From contig QNAP01000050.1 in NCBI GenBank assembly GCA_003641795.1, positions 1 through 9,677 of the forward strand: a stretch of 9,677 nt of DNA, given 5' to 3'. The translations under genes were made by a program, and so were the position numbers. The DNA comes from Thermotogae bacterium. Lineage in GTDB: Bacteria; Thermotogota; Thermotogae; UBA12178. This document shows, piece by piece, positions 1-6,632 of this stretch. Numbering within the stretch: position 1 is the stretch's first letter; the number at the start of each line of letters is the position of its first letter. The notes below the pieces were generated by a model. The model worked only from the letters and a program-made list of their open reading frames with translations. It made no database searches and was not told the origin of the DNA.

Positions 1-14
1 AGCGCCGAAGCGAG

Positions 15-108
15 CACTCGTACAAACGGGCACCGAGCTACATGGATGTAGCGAGCATGAAGCTGAAACAGGATGTTGAATCTTCATGGCAGTGCCCGTT
101 TGTGAGTG
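15..108. repeat. Inverted repeat forming a compact three-way junction
   Basis: A perfect 12-bp inverted repeat (ACAAACGGGCAC at 22-33 with GTGCCCGTTTGT at 92-103) is extended by 5 bp (15-19 with 104-108) across a 2-nt bulge at 20-21. Inside it sit two further stems: 37-42 with 47-52 (6 bp, loop TGGA) and 56-62 with 82-88 (7 bp, CATGAAG/CTTCATG). The three linkers at the junction are each exactly 3 nt (34-36, 53-55, 89-91). This regularity suggests a selected RNA or single-stranded DNA fold rather than chance. Strand of transcription and function are unknown. I do not recognise it as RNase P RNA, SRP RNA, tmRNA or a riboswitch class I know. Confidence 0.5.
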
Positions 109-126
109 TGAGCGAGGAATAAAGCG

Positions 127-218
127 AAGCACAACATGCTTTCTGCAATGTGAAAGAGAAGGAAGTGGCGCATTCCCACGCCCCCACGGCGCTCGTGAGG
201 CTGTGTGATCGTGTGGGA
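127..218. repeat. Downstream hairpins (127-141 and 174-218)
   Basis: AAGCA at 127-131 pairs with TGCTT at 137-141 around a 5-nt loop. TCCCAC at 174-179 pairs with GTGGGA at 213-218; the stem continues inward through a G-T wobble (180/212) and a C-G pair (181/211), and it encloses a 4-bp hairpin (CACG 185-188, CGTG 194-197). An alternative GTGG/CCAC pairing (165-168 with 176-179) competes with it. With the three-way junction upstream they make a roughly 200-nt structured tract. Nothing follows that looks like a U-tract terminator. Confidence 0.3.
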
Positions 219-307
219 TTTTGATCAAAGGTAAGAGATAAAAGAGTAGATGACAGATGCAATGAGGTCTGGTAAGTATCTTCATATCCATTTGTGCGAG
301 GACTCCA

Positions 308-316
308 TGCTATACT
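308..316 (+). promoter_or_regulatory. Extended -10 promoter for the histidine kinase unit
   Basis: TGC followed by TATACT (311-316) is an extended -10 element of the sigma-70 type, with five of six hexamer bases matching TATAAT. No good -35 is seen at 16-18 nt spacing, which is usual when the TG extension is present. The expected start of transcription is near 323, giving a leader of about 32 nt before the GTG at 355. If it is real, the open frame upstream of 355 is not translated from this transcript. Confidence 0.5.
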
Positions 317-342
317 TTTTCCATCGAGTTGTGTTATGTGTT

Positions 343-349
343 AGGGGGT
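343..349 (+). promoter_or_regulatory. Ribosome binding site deciding the kinase start
   Basis: AGGGGGT pairs with the 16S anti-Shine-Dalgarno along its length with one G-U wobble and lies 5 nt before GTG 355. The ATG at 250, which opens the longest frame, has no comparable site. A weaker GGAG at 389-392 precedes another in-frame GTG at 400. Confidence 0.5.
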
Positions 350-354
350 ATGAA

Positions 355-1842
355 GTGGAAGAAAGAACCCTACTTTCTTCGAGCAGTCGGAGACTTCTCG
401 TGAAAATGAGTGCTTCGTTCTTACGGGAGATGGCCTCCTCGAGTGCCTCTTCGGACGTTTATTCAGCATTGGTTTCCGTTTTGAAGAGTACACTCACCCT
501 TTCGTGGTACCAGATCATCGTTCCCACTCCAAAGGGATATGAAGCCTCCCTCATCGAAGGGGAACCTTCGGAAGATCTCACACCTTATCTCGACTGGATC
601 GTGTCGAAGAAATCTCCGGCTTTTATCCACTCTGACGACGGTGTAGCCATTCTGCTTCTTCCACTGGTTTTCAAAGATCAAGTGAAGGGTATCTTTGCAG
701 GAGGTCTTGCAGGAACGGAAGTAGATGTAGAACTTCAAGAGTCACTCCAAATCTTTTCCTACTTGGCCGCCAGCACCCTCGTCAACATAGAGCTGAGCGA
801 ATCACTGGCAGAGAAGAACAAGATCATCGAGGAATCGTGGAACTTTCTCAAAGGTTTGCTCGATTCCTTCCCCGATCAGATCGTGGTTTATGACAACGAG
901 GGTGTCGCCATCTTCAAAAACCAAGCCTTTGACACTCAAAAGATGCCTCCTTCGTGTCTGACCACTCTTGAACAGATGCTCAAAAGTGTTGCATTGACAA
1001 AACAAACCGTTTCGAAGGAGGTTGAATGCGAGAACGAACGTTTCTACTCCATCGAAGTGATGCCTCTGAGTTTTGGTGAAAACGACTATCTACTGGTGAG
1101 GATAGACGACATAACCGGTACTAAAGAACTGGAGCGGCTGAAGAAGATAGATCAAATGAAGACGGAGTTTGTGGCAAACATCTCTCACGAGATCAGAACA
1201 CCCCTTGCGGCTATCAAAGCTTACGCGGAGACCTTGAAGGACTCCATTGAAGACTTGGATACCGAAACACTGAGCGACTTTGTGAACACCATCGCGGAAC
1301 AGACGCTTCACTTGGAAGGAATCGTGGAAGAGCTCCTCGATTTTTCGAGGGTGGAGCTGGGACAGCTCCAACTGGAACGATCAGAAACAGATCTTGTTTC
1401 TCTTGTGAAAAACACGATAGCTTCGTTGGAAAAGTTAGCCCAAGAAAGAGGCGTAGAGCTGAGAACCCATTTCGATTCCGCAAGTGTGACGGTCTCTTTG
1501 GATCCTCATCAGTTTCGCAAAGTGATCACAAACCTCCTTTCCAATGCGATCAAGTACTCCGACCCATCGAAAGCACACAAATGGGTCGAGGTGGAAGTGA
1601 CCACAGATGAAGATAACGCAATACTCGTCGTGTCCGACAACGGTATTGGGATGGGGAAAGAAGAGAAAACGAGAGCCTTCGAGCGCTTCTACAGAGCGGA
1701 TTCTTCCCTGACTTACGAAGTCTCCGGCACTGGATTGGGGCTCAGCATCGCTAAGGAAATTGTGGAGGCCCATGGCGGGAGCGTGGAAATCGAGAGCGAG
1801 AAAGGTGTTGGAACCACCGTGCGCGTGGTGGTACCGAAATGA
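355..1842 (+). CDS. Soluble sensor histidine kinase with GAF-like and PAS-like domains
   Basis: Read from the GTG at 355 this is a 495-residue kinase without membrane segments, so probably cytoplasmic. The first half looks like a GAF-type sensor fold (about 30-145), a short coiled linker, then a PAS-like fold (about 163-257, with PDQIVVYDNEG near its start). The kinase core is complete. The phosphorylated His278 sits in the H box ISHEIRTPLAAIKAY, Asn397 in the N box NLLSNAIKYS, Asp428 in the G1 box DNGIGMG, the F box is FERFYRA, and the G2 box GTGLGLS begins at Gly458. The longest frame opens at ATG 250, but those 35 extra residues overlap the promoter at 308-316 and lack a ribosome binding site. 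No response regulator is encoded in this window. The stop overlaps the start of the HDOD gene by 4 nt, so the two are probably translationally coupled. The signal sensed cannot be read from sequence. Confidence 0.93.
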   Translation: MEERTLLSSSSRRLLVKMSASFLREMASSSASSDVYSALVSVLKSTLTLSWYQIIVPTPKGYEASLIEGEPSEDLTPYLDWIVSKKSPAFIHSDDGVAILLLPLVFKDQVKGIFAGGLAGTEVDVELQESLQIFSYLAASTLVNIELSESLAEKNKIIEESWNFLKGLLDSFPDQIVVYDNEGVAIFKNQAFDTQKMPPSCLTTLEQMLKSVALTKQTVSKEVECENERFYSIEVMPLSFGENDYLLVRIDDITGTKELERLKKIDQMKTEFVANISHEIRTPLAAIKAYAETLKDSIEDLDTETLSDFVNTIAEQTLHLEGIVEELLDFSRVELGQLQLERSETDLVSLVKNTIASLEKLAQERGVELRTHFDSASVTVSLDPHQFRKVITNLLSNAIKYSDPSKAHKWVEVEVTTDEDNAILVVSDNGIGMGKEEKTRAFERFYRADSSLTYEVSGTGLGLSIAKEIVEAHGGSVEIESEKGVGTTVRVVVPK

Positions 1843-2687
1843 AAACCACAAGAGAGCTGAGAAAGGAACTCCAATTTTTAGAGGAGCTGCCAAGTCCCAA
1901 TTTTGTCATCCAAAGGGTGATAAGTCTGGTCTCCTCACCTGAAACCACCGTTTCCCAGCTTCACGACGCCATATCCATGGACCCCTCGTTGTCGGCTAAG
2001 GTGTTGAAGCTGGCAAACTCCGCATACTACGCAGTCCCGAAGAAAATCGCAAAACTCAGTGAAGCCATCATGATTCTGGGGTTCAAAACCGTTCGAAATC
2101 TTGCTTTGAGTGTGTTCGCCAAAGAGAGCTATTTTTCGGAACCCATCCCCGGTGTGGACGAGAAGAAACTCTGGGAGCACTTAGTGCTGACAGCCATGGC
2201 GGGAGAAGTGGTGGCGGAAATTCTGTCTTTTCCAAACAGAGAAGAAGTCTTCATGGCTGGTCTGTTTCACGACTTGGGCAAGATCATTATGGGCTTGGTG
2301 TCTCCACGTTATCTTTCTGGAATTGTGGAATACGCAAGGCTTTCGAAAAAGCAGTTTCATGATGTAGAAAAGGAATTCGACGCTCCGAATCACTGTGAGC
2401 TGGGAGAATTGATCTTCGAGATGTGGAATATGCCCGAAATCGTGGTACAGGTAGCTGCGCATCACCATGATCCTTTCAACGCCCCTGATGAAGCGTTGAA
2501 AGATGTGGTATCTATGGTGCATCTGGCCAACGCGGTGTCCAACATCGTGTTGGAAGGGTACGGTATGAACTTCGCCATTCCCCTTGTGGATGTGGAAGTT
2601 TGGAAGTATTTGCGGCTCAGACCGAAGATCTTCGAGAAGATAGTTAACCGGACACATGAAAAATTAAGATATGTCGAAGAATTCTGA
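1839..2687 (+). CDS. HDOD domain signalling protein
   Basis: The 282-residue product is an HDOD protein, a relative of HD-GYP/HD phosphohydrolases that usually works as a signalling or scaffold module rather than an enzyme. The first 110 residues carry the typical opening (LPSPNFVIQRVISLV, then ISMDPSLSAKVLKLANSAYY and ILGFKTVRNLALSV). The HD-like core has His144-Asp145 in GLFHDLGK, His185 in HCELGELI, and His208-His210 followed by Asp211. Many putative metal ligands are thus present, so a residual hydrolase activity cannot be excluded. No GYP motif, receiver or GGDEF domain is attached. ATG 1839 overlaps the kinase stop (ATGA), which implies coupling. The partnership suggests the HDOD protein acts downstream of, or with, the kinase; this is inference. 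It is followed within about 70 nt by pyrG. Confidence 0.92.
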   Translation: MKTTRELRKELQFLEELPSPNFVIQRVISLVSSPETTVSQLHDAISMDPSLSAKVLKLANSAYYAVPKKIAKLSEAIMILGFKTVRNLALSVFAKESYFSEPIPGVDEKKLWEHLVLTAMAGEVVAEILSFPNREEVFMAGLFHDLGKIIMGLVSPRYLSGIVEYARLSKKQFHDVEKEFDAPNHCELGELIFEMWNMPEIVVQVAAHHHDPFNAPDEALKDVVSMVHLANAVSNIVLEGYGMNFAIPLVDVEVWKYLRLRPKIFEKIVNRTHEKLRYVEEF

Positions 2688-2746
2688 AGCTGATAATGTC
2701 GAAAGAAAGCTCCTTGCCTGGCTTGTACGCACATCCTGAGTTCAGA

Positions 2747-2753
2747 GAGGTGG
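2747..2753 (+). promoter_or_regulatory. Ribosome binding site deciding the pyrG TTG start
   Basis: GAGGTGG lies 5 nt before TTG 2759. The 12 bases GAGGTGGGAAAC at 2747-2758 are identical to those directly before the ATG at 5016, so the same site-plus-spacer is used ahead of a confident start elsewhere in this window. ATG 2696 has no recognisable site upstream. Confidence 0.7.
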
Positions 2754-2758
2754 GAAAC

Positions 2759-4351
2759 TTGAGTGCGAAAAAGTTTGTCGTGATCACAGGCGGCGTGATA
2801 AGCGGTATAGGCAAAGGAATATTCGCCGCTTCTACCGCTAGAATATTGAAAGACAGTGGTGTACGTGTGAACACACTGAAGATAGATCCATATCTGAACG
2901 TCGACGCTGGAACAATGAATCCCAACCAGCACGGGGAGGTCTTTGTCACAGACGATGGCTACGAAGCCGACTTGGATCTGGGGCATTATGAACGATTTCT
3001 GGGACAGAACATGACGAGAGCCAACAACCTCACCGCTGGCCAGGTGTACTGGAGCGTGGTTCGCAAGGAAAGAGAAGGTCGCTTCCTTGGGGCTACTGTA
3101 CAGATGGTCCCACATGTGACAGAGGAAATAAAATCGAAGATACGCTCCATAGACGCCGACGTGGGAATTATCGAAATAGGGGGCACCGTTGGTGATATCG
3201 AAGGAGAGATATTCTTAGAAGCCGTGAGGGAACTTTCCCTCGAGCTGGGTAGGGAGAATTTCGTCTTCATACATGTTACATTCGTACCGTATCTCAAGAC
3301 TACCAACGAATTCAAGACGAAACCAACACAGCAATCTATCCAACTGTTGAGACGGATAGGCATACAGCCAGATTTCTTGGTAGTACGGAGTGAATCGCCT
3401 ATGGACGTTGATTCTCTCGACAAGGTGGCCCTCTTCGGAGGCGTTCCGAGAAACCGTGTGATCAACCTACCTGACACGAGCAACGTCTATGAAATCCCAG
3501 AACAGCTTTATCGATTGGGGCTCCACCGTTCCATGGCCAAGATGTTGCGGATAGATCTCGTGGATAACGGCTTGAAGTGGGAGTATCCCAAGGCGGTCAA
3601 ACCTGTCAGAATTGCGTTGGTGGGTAAGTACTTGGGTACCGATGACGCCTACAAGAGTATCTTCGAGAGTTTAATACTGGCAGGCGTGGAGAAACCCGTA
3701 GTGATAGATGCGGAACACATAGAGGAGTTAGAGCGGGACGAAGACGTGCGGATGTACCTTTCCAACTGGGATGGACTGATCGTTCCCGGTGGATTCGGAA
3801 AGCGCGGTATCGAAGGTAAGATAAGAGTCATAAAGGCCGCAAGAGAAGAGCGCATCCCCATATTGGGAATCTGCTTGGGCATGCAGCTCATGGTGATCGA
3901 GTTCGCACGCCACATGGCGGGGTTGGAGAAGGCCAACTCCACCGAGTTCGATCCCAACACTCCGCATCCCGTTATCGATATGATGGAACAACAAAAGAAG
4001 GTGCTGAACCTGGGTGGTACCATGAGACTCGGTGCACAAAAGATGGAGATCCTTCCTGGATCAAGACTCGCCAAAATTTACGGTGATCAAAGGGAAGTCT
4101 ACGAACGGCACCGTCACCGCTACGAAGTGAATTACGAAGGTTACAAGGAGCTCTTTTGCAAGCCGGGCGAGGAAGACCGAGATAAATTGGTGATCTCCGC
4201 AATGTCGGAATTCGTGGAGGCGGTGGAGATTCCCGACCACCCCTTTTTCGTGGGCGTGCAGTATCATCCAGAGTACAGATCCAAAGTTGGCGCGCCGCAT
4301 CCTCTCTTCATCGCTCTGGCAGACGCCGCAGAAAGGAAGGGATCGAGATGA
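2759..4351 (+). CDS. pyrG: CTP synthase
   Basis: CTP synthase makes CTP from UTP, ATP and glutamine, the last step of pyrimidine nucleotide synthesis. The amidoligase half opens with KFVVITGGVISGIGKGI (P-loop) and holds KIDPYLNVDAGTMNP, GEVFVTDDGYEADLDLGHYERF and the GGTVGDIE nucleotide-binding segment. The glutaminase half has the nucleophile Cys372 in GICLGMQ and the His503/Glu505 pair in QYHPEY. From the TTG at 2759 the protein has 530 residues and begins where the family normally begins. From ATG 2696 it would carry 21 extra residues with no family match, so TTG is preferred. After GDIE the family's usual SLPF/SMPF is replaced by GEIF. The gene lies 71 nt after the HDOD gene with no terminator between, and its stop overlaps the next start by 4 nt. 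It is probably co-transcribed with the kinase unit. Confidence 0.97.
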   Translation: MSAKKFVVITGGVISGIGKGIFAASTARILKDSGVRVNTLKIDPYLNVDAGTMNPNQHGEVFVTDDGYEADLDLGHYERFLGQNMTRANNLTAGQVYWSVVRKEREGRFLGATVQMVPHVTEEIKSKIRSIDADVGIIEIGGTVGDIEGEIFLEAVRELSLELGRENFVFIHVTFVPYLKTTNEFKTKPTQQSIQLLRRIGIQPDFLVVRSESPMDVDSLDKVALFGGVPRNRVINLPDTSNVYEIPEQLYRLGLHRSMAKMLRIDLVDNGLKWEYPKAVKPVRIALVGKYLGTDDAYKSIFESLILAGVEKPVVIDAEHIEELERDEDVRMYLSNWDGLIVPGGFGKRGIEGKIRVIKAAREERIPILGICLGMQLMVIEFARHMAGLEKANSTEFDPNTPHPVIDMMEQQKKVLNLGGTMRLGAQKMEILPGSRLAKIYGDQREVYERHRHRYEVNYEGYKELFCKPGEEDRDKLVISAMSEFVEAVEIPDHPFFVGVQYHPEYRSKVGAPHPLFIALADAAERKGSR

Positions 4352-4956
4352 TCTTTCCTGCGCATTTTTTAGTAATTTATCTGGTGGCTGATCACGCATT
4401 CGTTAACAACCACACCTTGGATAAGCAACCAGTAAGAAAGTTTTGGGGACATCTCCTTTGGTCCTTTCTGGTGATTCTCGCCTTCACCTTCGATACGTTG
4501 TTGAAAACAACGGAAGGAACGGCTGTCTTTCTCACCTTTGCGGGCTTTCATCTGGTTTTAGACTGGGTGCGATGGGAATACCATATAGGAAAGCTCGTCG
4601 AATTATCGAACCTTGCCATGGCTATCGTTTATACCCTCCTCTTTTCGCATCTTCTTGGCTCTTCCTACGTTTCTCCAGAGTTTTCCACCTACTTGCTCGG
4701 CATGCTGGCGACCACGGTGGGAGTTACGTATCTTGTGAGAGAACTCATGGAGCATACCTACAAGGACACCGTTGGAATATCCGAGAGACTCGCCATATAC
4801 ATTTTCGCCATGGCTGGTAAGTTCGAATGGGTTTTGATCTCTATTGTCGCAGGACTCATTTACAAGTTGGCCTTCGAGAAGAAGAGAGACTTCACATGGT
4901 GGCTCAGCCCGGTTATGGGAGCTTTGGTAAGCCTGGTTTGGTATTGGCTTGTCTGA
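4348..4956 (+). CDS. Polytopic membrane protein, DUF3307-like
   Basis: The 202-residue product is strongly hydrophobic, with about six to seven membrane segments: roughly 1-20, 31-52, 55-73, 85-105, 115-135, 148-178 and 186-202. The N-terminal third has spaced polar residues inside membrane helices: HFLVIYLVADH, a second helix beginning WGHLL, and FHLVLDWVR. This layout resembles the DUF3307 family, which has conserved His and Asp at these places and no well-established function. That assignment is from memory of the pattern and is moderate. ATG 4348 overlaps the pyrG stop as ATGA, indicating coupled translation with CTP synthase. A 59-nt gap follows, in which I see no terminator or good promoter. 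A role in envelope or nucleotide handling cannot be inferred from sequence alone. Confidence 0.8.
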   Translation: MIFPAHFLVIYLVADHAFVNNHTLDKQPVRKFWGHLLWSFLVILAFTFDTLLKTTEGTAVFLTFAGFHLVLDWVRWEYHIGKLVELSNLAMAIVYTLLFSHLLGSSYVSPEFSTYLLGMLATTVGVTYLVRELMEHTYKDTVGISERLAIYIFAMAGKFEWVLISIVAGLIYKLAFEKKRDFTWWLSPVMGALVSLVWYWLV

Positions 4957-5002
4957 ACTTTTCTCTTTCTTGAGAGGTCTTAATGATGTAACACACTTTC
5001 AT

Positions 5003-5009
5003 GGAGGTG
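5003..5009 (+). promoter_or_regulatory. Strong ribosome binding site before ATG 5016
   Basis: GGAGGTG lies 6 nt before ATG 5016. The earlier in-frame ATG at 5001 directly abuts and partly overlaps this site and adds only MEVGN, so it is very unlikely to be the start. Confidence 0.8.
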
Positions 5010-5015
5010 GGAAAC

Positions 5016-5513
5016 ATGAGAAGGCTGTTGGTGTTTCTTGTTCTGGTTTTGAGTGTTTCCGCTCTCTTCGCACTCGAAATAGGAGTCGTCGGAGGGATGG
5101 AAATTGGCGGCAGAAACAGACCATTTCTCGGTGCGAAGTTGGGAATTGGAGACTCTGGGATCGGAGTTTCGGTGGAAGGGTTCGTCCCCGTAACCGCCTT
5201 CGAAACGGCCACAGAAGAACTACAGAACGTCAGATTCCTGGAAGTTGATCCATTCTTGCTTTTGATCATTCCGCTCGGTTCTTCCAGAATCTACGCAGGT
5301 GCTGCTCCGATCCTGGTTTATGACATCGAAGCCGGCAAGGTGGGACTCTTTTCCGACAGGATATTCCATGCAAAGGTGGGACTCTCCATGGGTAAATCGC
5401 TGAGACTCTTCGTCGAAGGGATGACCGCGGTGGCTTACACACCCGAGAGTGAAACGATGATCCAGTCCACTGGCATATTCAGCGCCCATCTTGGTGTGGC
5501 TCTGGCATTTTGA
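5016..5513 (+). CDS. Small secreted protein, probably outer-membrane beta-barrel-like
   Basis: The 165-residue product starts with a clear signal peptide (MRRLLVFLVLVLSVSALFA, likely cut after residue 19). The mature part is rich in Gly and alternating hydrophobic residues (IGVVGGMEIGG, GAKLGIGDSGIGVSVEGFVPV, HAKVGLSMG, AHLGVALAF) and ends in Phe. Alternating strands with a terminal aromatic residue are typical of outer-membrane barrels recognised by the BAM machinery. At this size it could form a barrel of six to eight strands, but I do not recognise a named family. The start is fixed by the strong site at 5003-5009. Its TGA stop touches the ribosome binding site of the next gene, a VWA lipoprotein, so the two probably act together at the cell envelope. 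Confidence 0.8.
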   Translation: MRRLLVFLVLVLSVSALFALEIGVVGGMEIGGRNRPFLGAKLGIGDSGIGVSVEGFVPVTAFETATEELQNVRFLEVDPFLLLIIPLGSSRIYAGAAPILVYDIEAGKVGLFSDRIFHAKVGLSMGKSLRLFVEGMTAVAYTPESETMIQSTGIFSAHLGVALAF

Positions 5514-5522
5514 GGAGGTGAT
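5513..5522 (+). promoter_or_regulatory. Near-perfect Shine-Dalgarno for the VWA lipoprotein
   Basis: AGGAGGTGAT is complementary to the 16S 3' end over its whole length. It begins on the last base of the preceding stop codon and sits just ahead of ATG 5528, which predicts efficient and possibly coupled translation. Confidence 0.7.
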
Positions 5523-5527
5523 GTGAG

Positions 5528-6604
5528 ATGAAAAAACTCATACCTTTCATAGCTGCCGGTTTATTTCTTCTCCTATTCGCTGCGTGCGCAGAGATTCCAA
5601 CGTTGCCCGCCGTGATTCCGCCAGACCCTGAGGGCGTGACCGAACCTACAACGTGGGGAGATAGTGTGGAAGTTTACGGTTCCATAGACAAAGCACCGTT
5701 TCTTACCCCGCTGGATATCCCGGACTTCGTGAAAGTTAAGGTGAGCATTCCGGAATATCTCGGGGAGGATTTGGGAAAGGAAAACTTCCGCGTGTTCGAA
5801 GACGGAAAAGCCCAAGGTTTTCTGCTCTTCAAAGAAACCGAGAAGAGAAGTGCGGTTGATATTATGCTAATCATCGATACCACCGGGAGTATGTACAACG
5901 CGATAGACGGTGTGAAAGCTAGCATAGTCGATTTCATCGATAGTCTCAAATCAAGCGGTATGGATGTCAGAGTCGGTGTTGTACCGTTCGACGACGCCGC
6001 ACCTTCAAGGGATCTGTATATCGACACCACAAACAGAACATGGCAAGATTTGACAGATCTCGACACAGCAGAGGCGTATGTGAACCAACTGTACGCTACA
6101 GGTGGAGGAGACGGGCCGGAAAACCCGTACGCAGGGGTGATGTACGCTTGGGAGAACGCCAGCTGGAGAAGAGGTGCGCAAAAGATATTCATACTCATCA
6201 CGGATGCTTCTGCTCACGATCCCGATGATCCTGGTGATGCAAGCGGCGAACCTCTGTACTACAAATCTGACGTAATAGGTGCCATAAAAGGTTTTGCAAC
6301 CCTCCATGCCGTAGTGGTACCTGGTTGGTACTACAGCGAAAGCGACACCGACTTCACATCGTACGATGACGTGCGAGAAATCGCCGTGGAAACCGGCGGC
6401 TTGGTTTACTACACCGATTACTACGGAAACGTGGATCTGACAACGATAGGGGTTATAGAATACGTCGAATCCTCCTGGGTCATCGTCTTTGAGAGTGACT
6501 CTCCCGAGGAAACCCACAACGTGGATGTTTACTTTGACGGCGATGGCAGTGAGTACACGACAGACGATCAAGGAGCGCTTCATTTGGTCGGAGTGGTGTA
6601 CTGA
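5528..6604 (+). CDS. VWA-domain lipoprotein
   Basis: The 358-residue product begins with a positively charged, hydrophobic leader ending LLLFAAC. This is a plausible lipobox with Cys20 as the lipid-anchored residue, though Phe at -3 is less usual. A Pro-rich stretch and an immunoglobulin-like segment (about 45-105) follow. The von Willebrand factor A domain runs from about 110 to 310. Its metal-ion-dependent adhesion site is recognisable: Asp117 in DTTGSM, Thr191 in TGGGDGPEN, and Asp226 in LITDASAHD. Such domains bind protein ligands or partners through a divalent metal. A short beta-rich tail (WVIVFESD, VDVYFDGDG) ends the protein. Metal-dependent binding at the membrane surface is the likely role; the ligand is unknown. 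It follows the barrel-like gene by 14 nt and is closed by a terminator, making it the last gene of the unit. Confidence 0.9.
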   Translation: MKKLIPFIAAGLFLLLFAACAEIPTLPAVIPPDPEGVTEPTTWGDSVEVYGSIDKAPFLTPLDIPDFVKVKVSIPEYLGEDLGKENFRVFEDGKAQGFLLFKETEKRSAVDIMLIIDTTGSMYNAIDGVKASIVDFIDSLKSSGMDVRVGVVPFDDAAPSRDLYIDTTNRTWQDLTDLDTAEAYVNQLYATGGGDGPENPYAGVMYAWENASWRRGAQKIFILITDASAHDPDDPGDASGEPLYYKSDVIGAIKGFATLHAVVVPGWYYSESDTDFTSYDDVREIAVETGGLVYYTDYYGNVDLTTIGVIEYVESSWVIVFESDSPEETHNVDVYFDGDGSEYTTDDQGALHLVGVVY

Positions 6605-6632
6605 TACCGAAAGTAACTGTACAAACAAGAAG

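Larger units (their letters stand above)
1..249. other. Gene-poor left edge with nested inverted repeats
   Basis: No complete recognisable gene lies here. The stretch is dense in short inverted repeats: a three-way-junction fold at 15-108, a 5-bp hairpin at 127-141, and a nested hairpin set at 174-218. Two short open frames cross it. One is open from the left edge and stops at 120-122, and reads ...VASMKLKQDVESS... The other runs from an ATG at 86 to a stop at 206-208 and ends ...GAFPRPHGAREAV. Tails of this kind, encoded over terminal hairpins, resemble the 3' end of tnpB genes in IS200/IS605 elements, but I cannot align them to a known one. The alternatives are an independent structured RNA or the 3' region of a gene left of the window. 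The reverse-strand frame at 38-262 is Ser/Thr-rich, has no family features and no clear ribosome binding site, and is probably spurious. Confidence 0.4.

Noticed and set aside
206..227. Two TGATC copies 16 nt apart as a possible operator
   Set aside because: Too short and too far from the promoter at 308-316 to support a binding-site claim.
38..262. 74-residue reverse-strand frame at the left edge
   Set aside because: Ser/Thr-rich low-complexity composition, no ribosome binding site seen, and it overlaps inverted repeats that explain the sequence better.
2671..2708. Near-repeat ATGTCGAAGAA / ATGTCGAAAGAA around the HDOD-pyrG junction
   Set aside because: Short A-rich direct similarity, easily due to chance; no sign of duplication on either side.
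2462..3115. 217-residue reverse-strand open frame across the HDOD and pyrG genes
   Set aside because: It lies opposite two confidently identified genes, has no recognisable domain, and reflects codon bias on the + strand.
4957..5000. Possible separate promoter (TTGAGA at 4970) before the barrel-like gene
   Set aside because: No acceptable -10 at 16-18 nt spacing and no TG extension; the small CTCT/AGAG hairpin lacks a T-run and is not a terminator.
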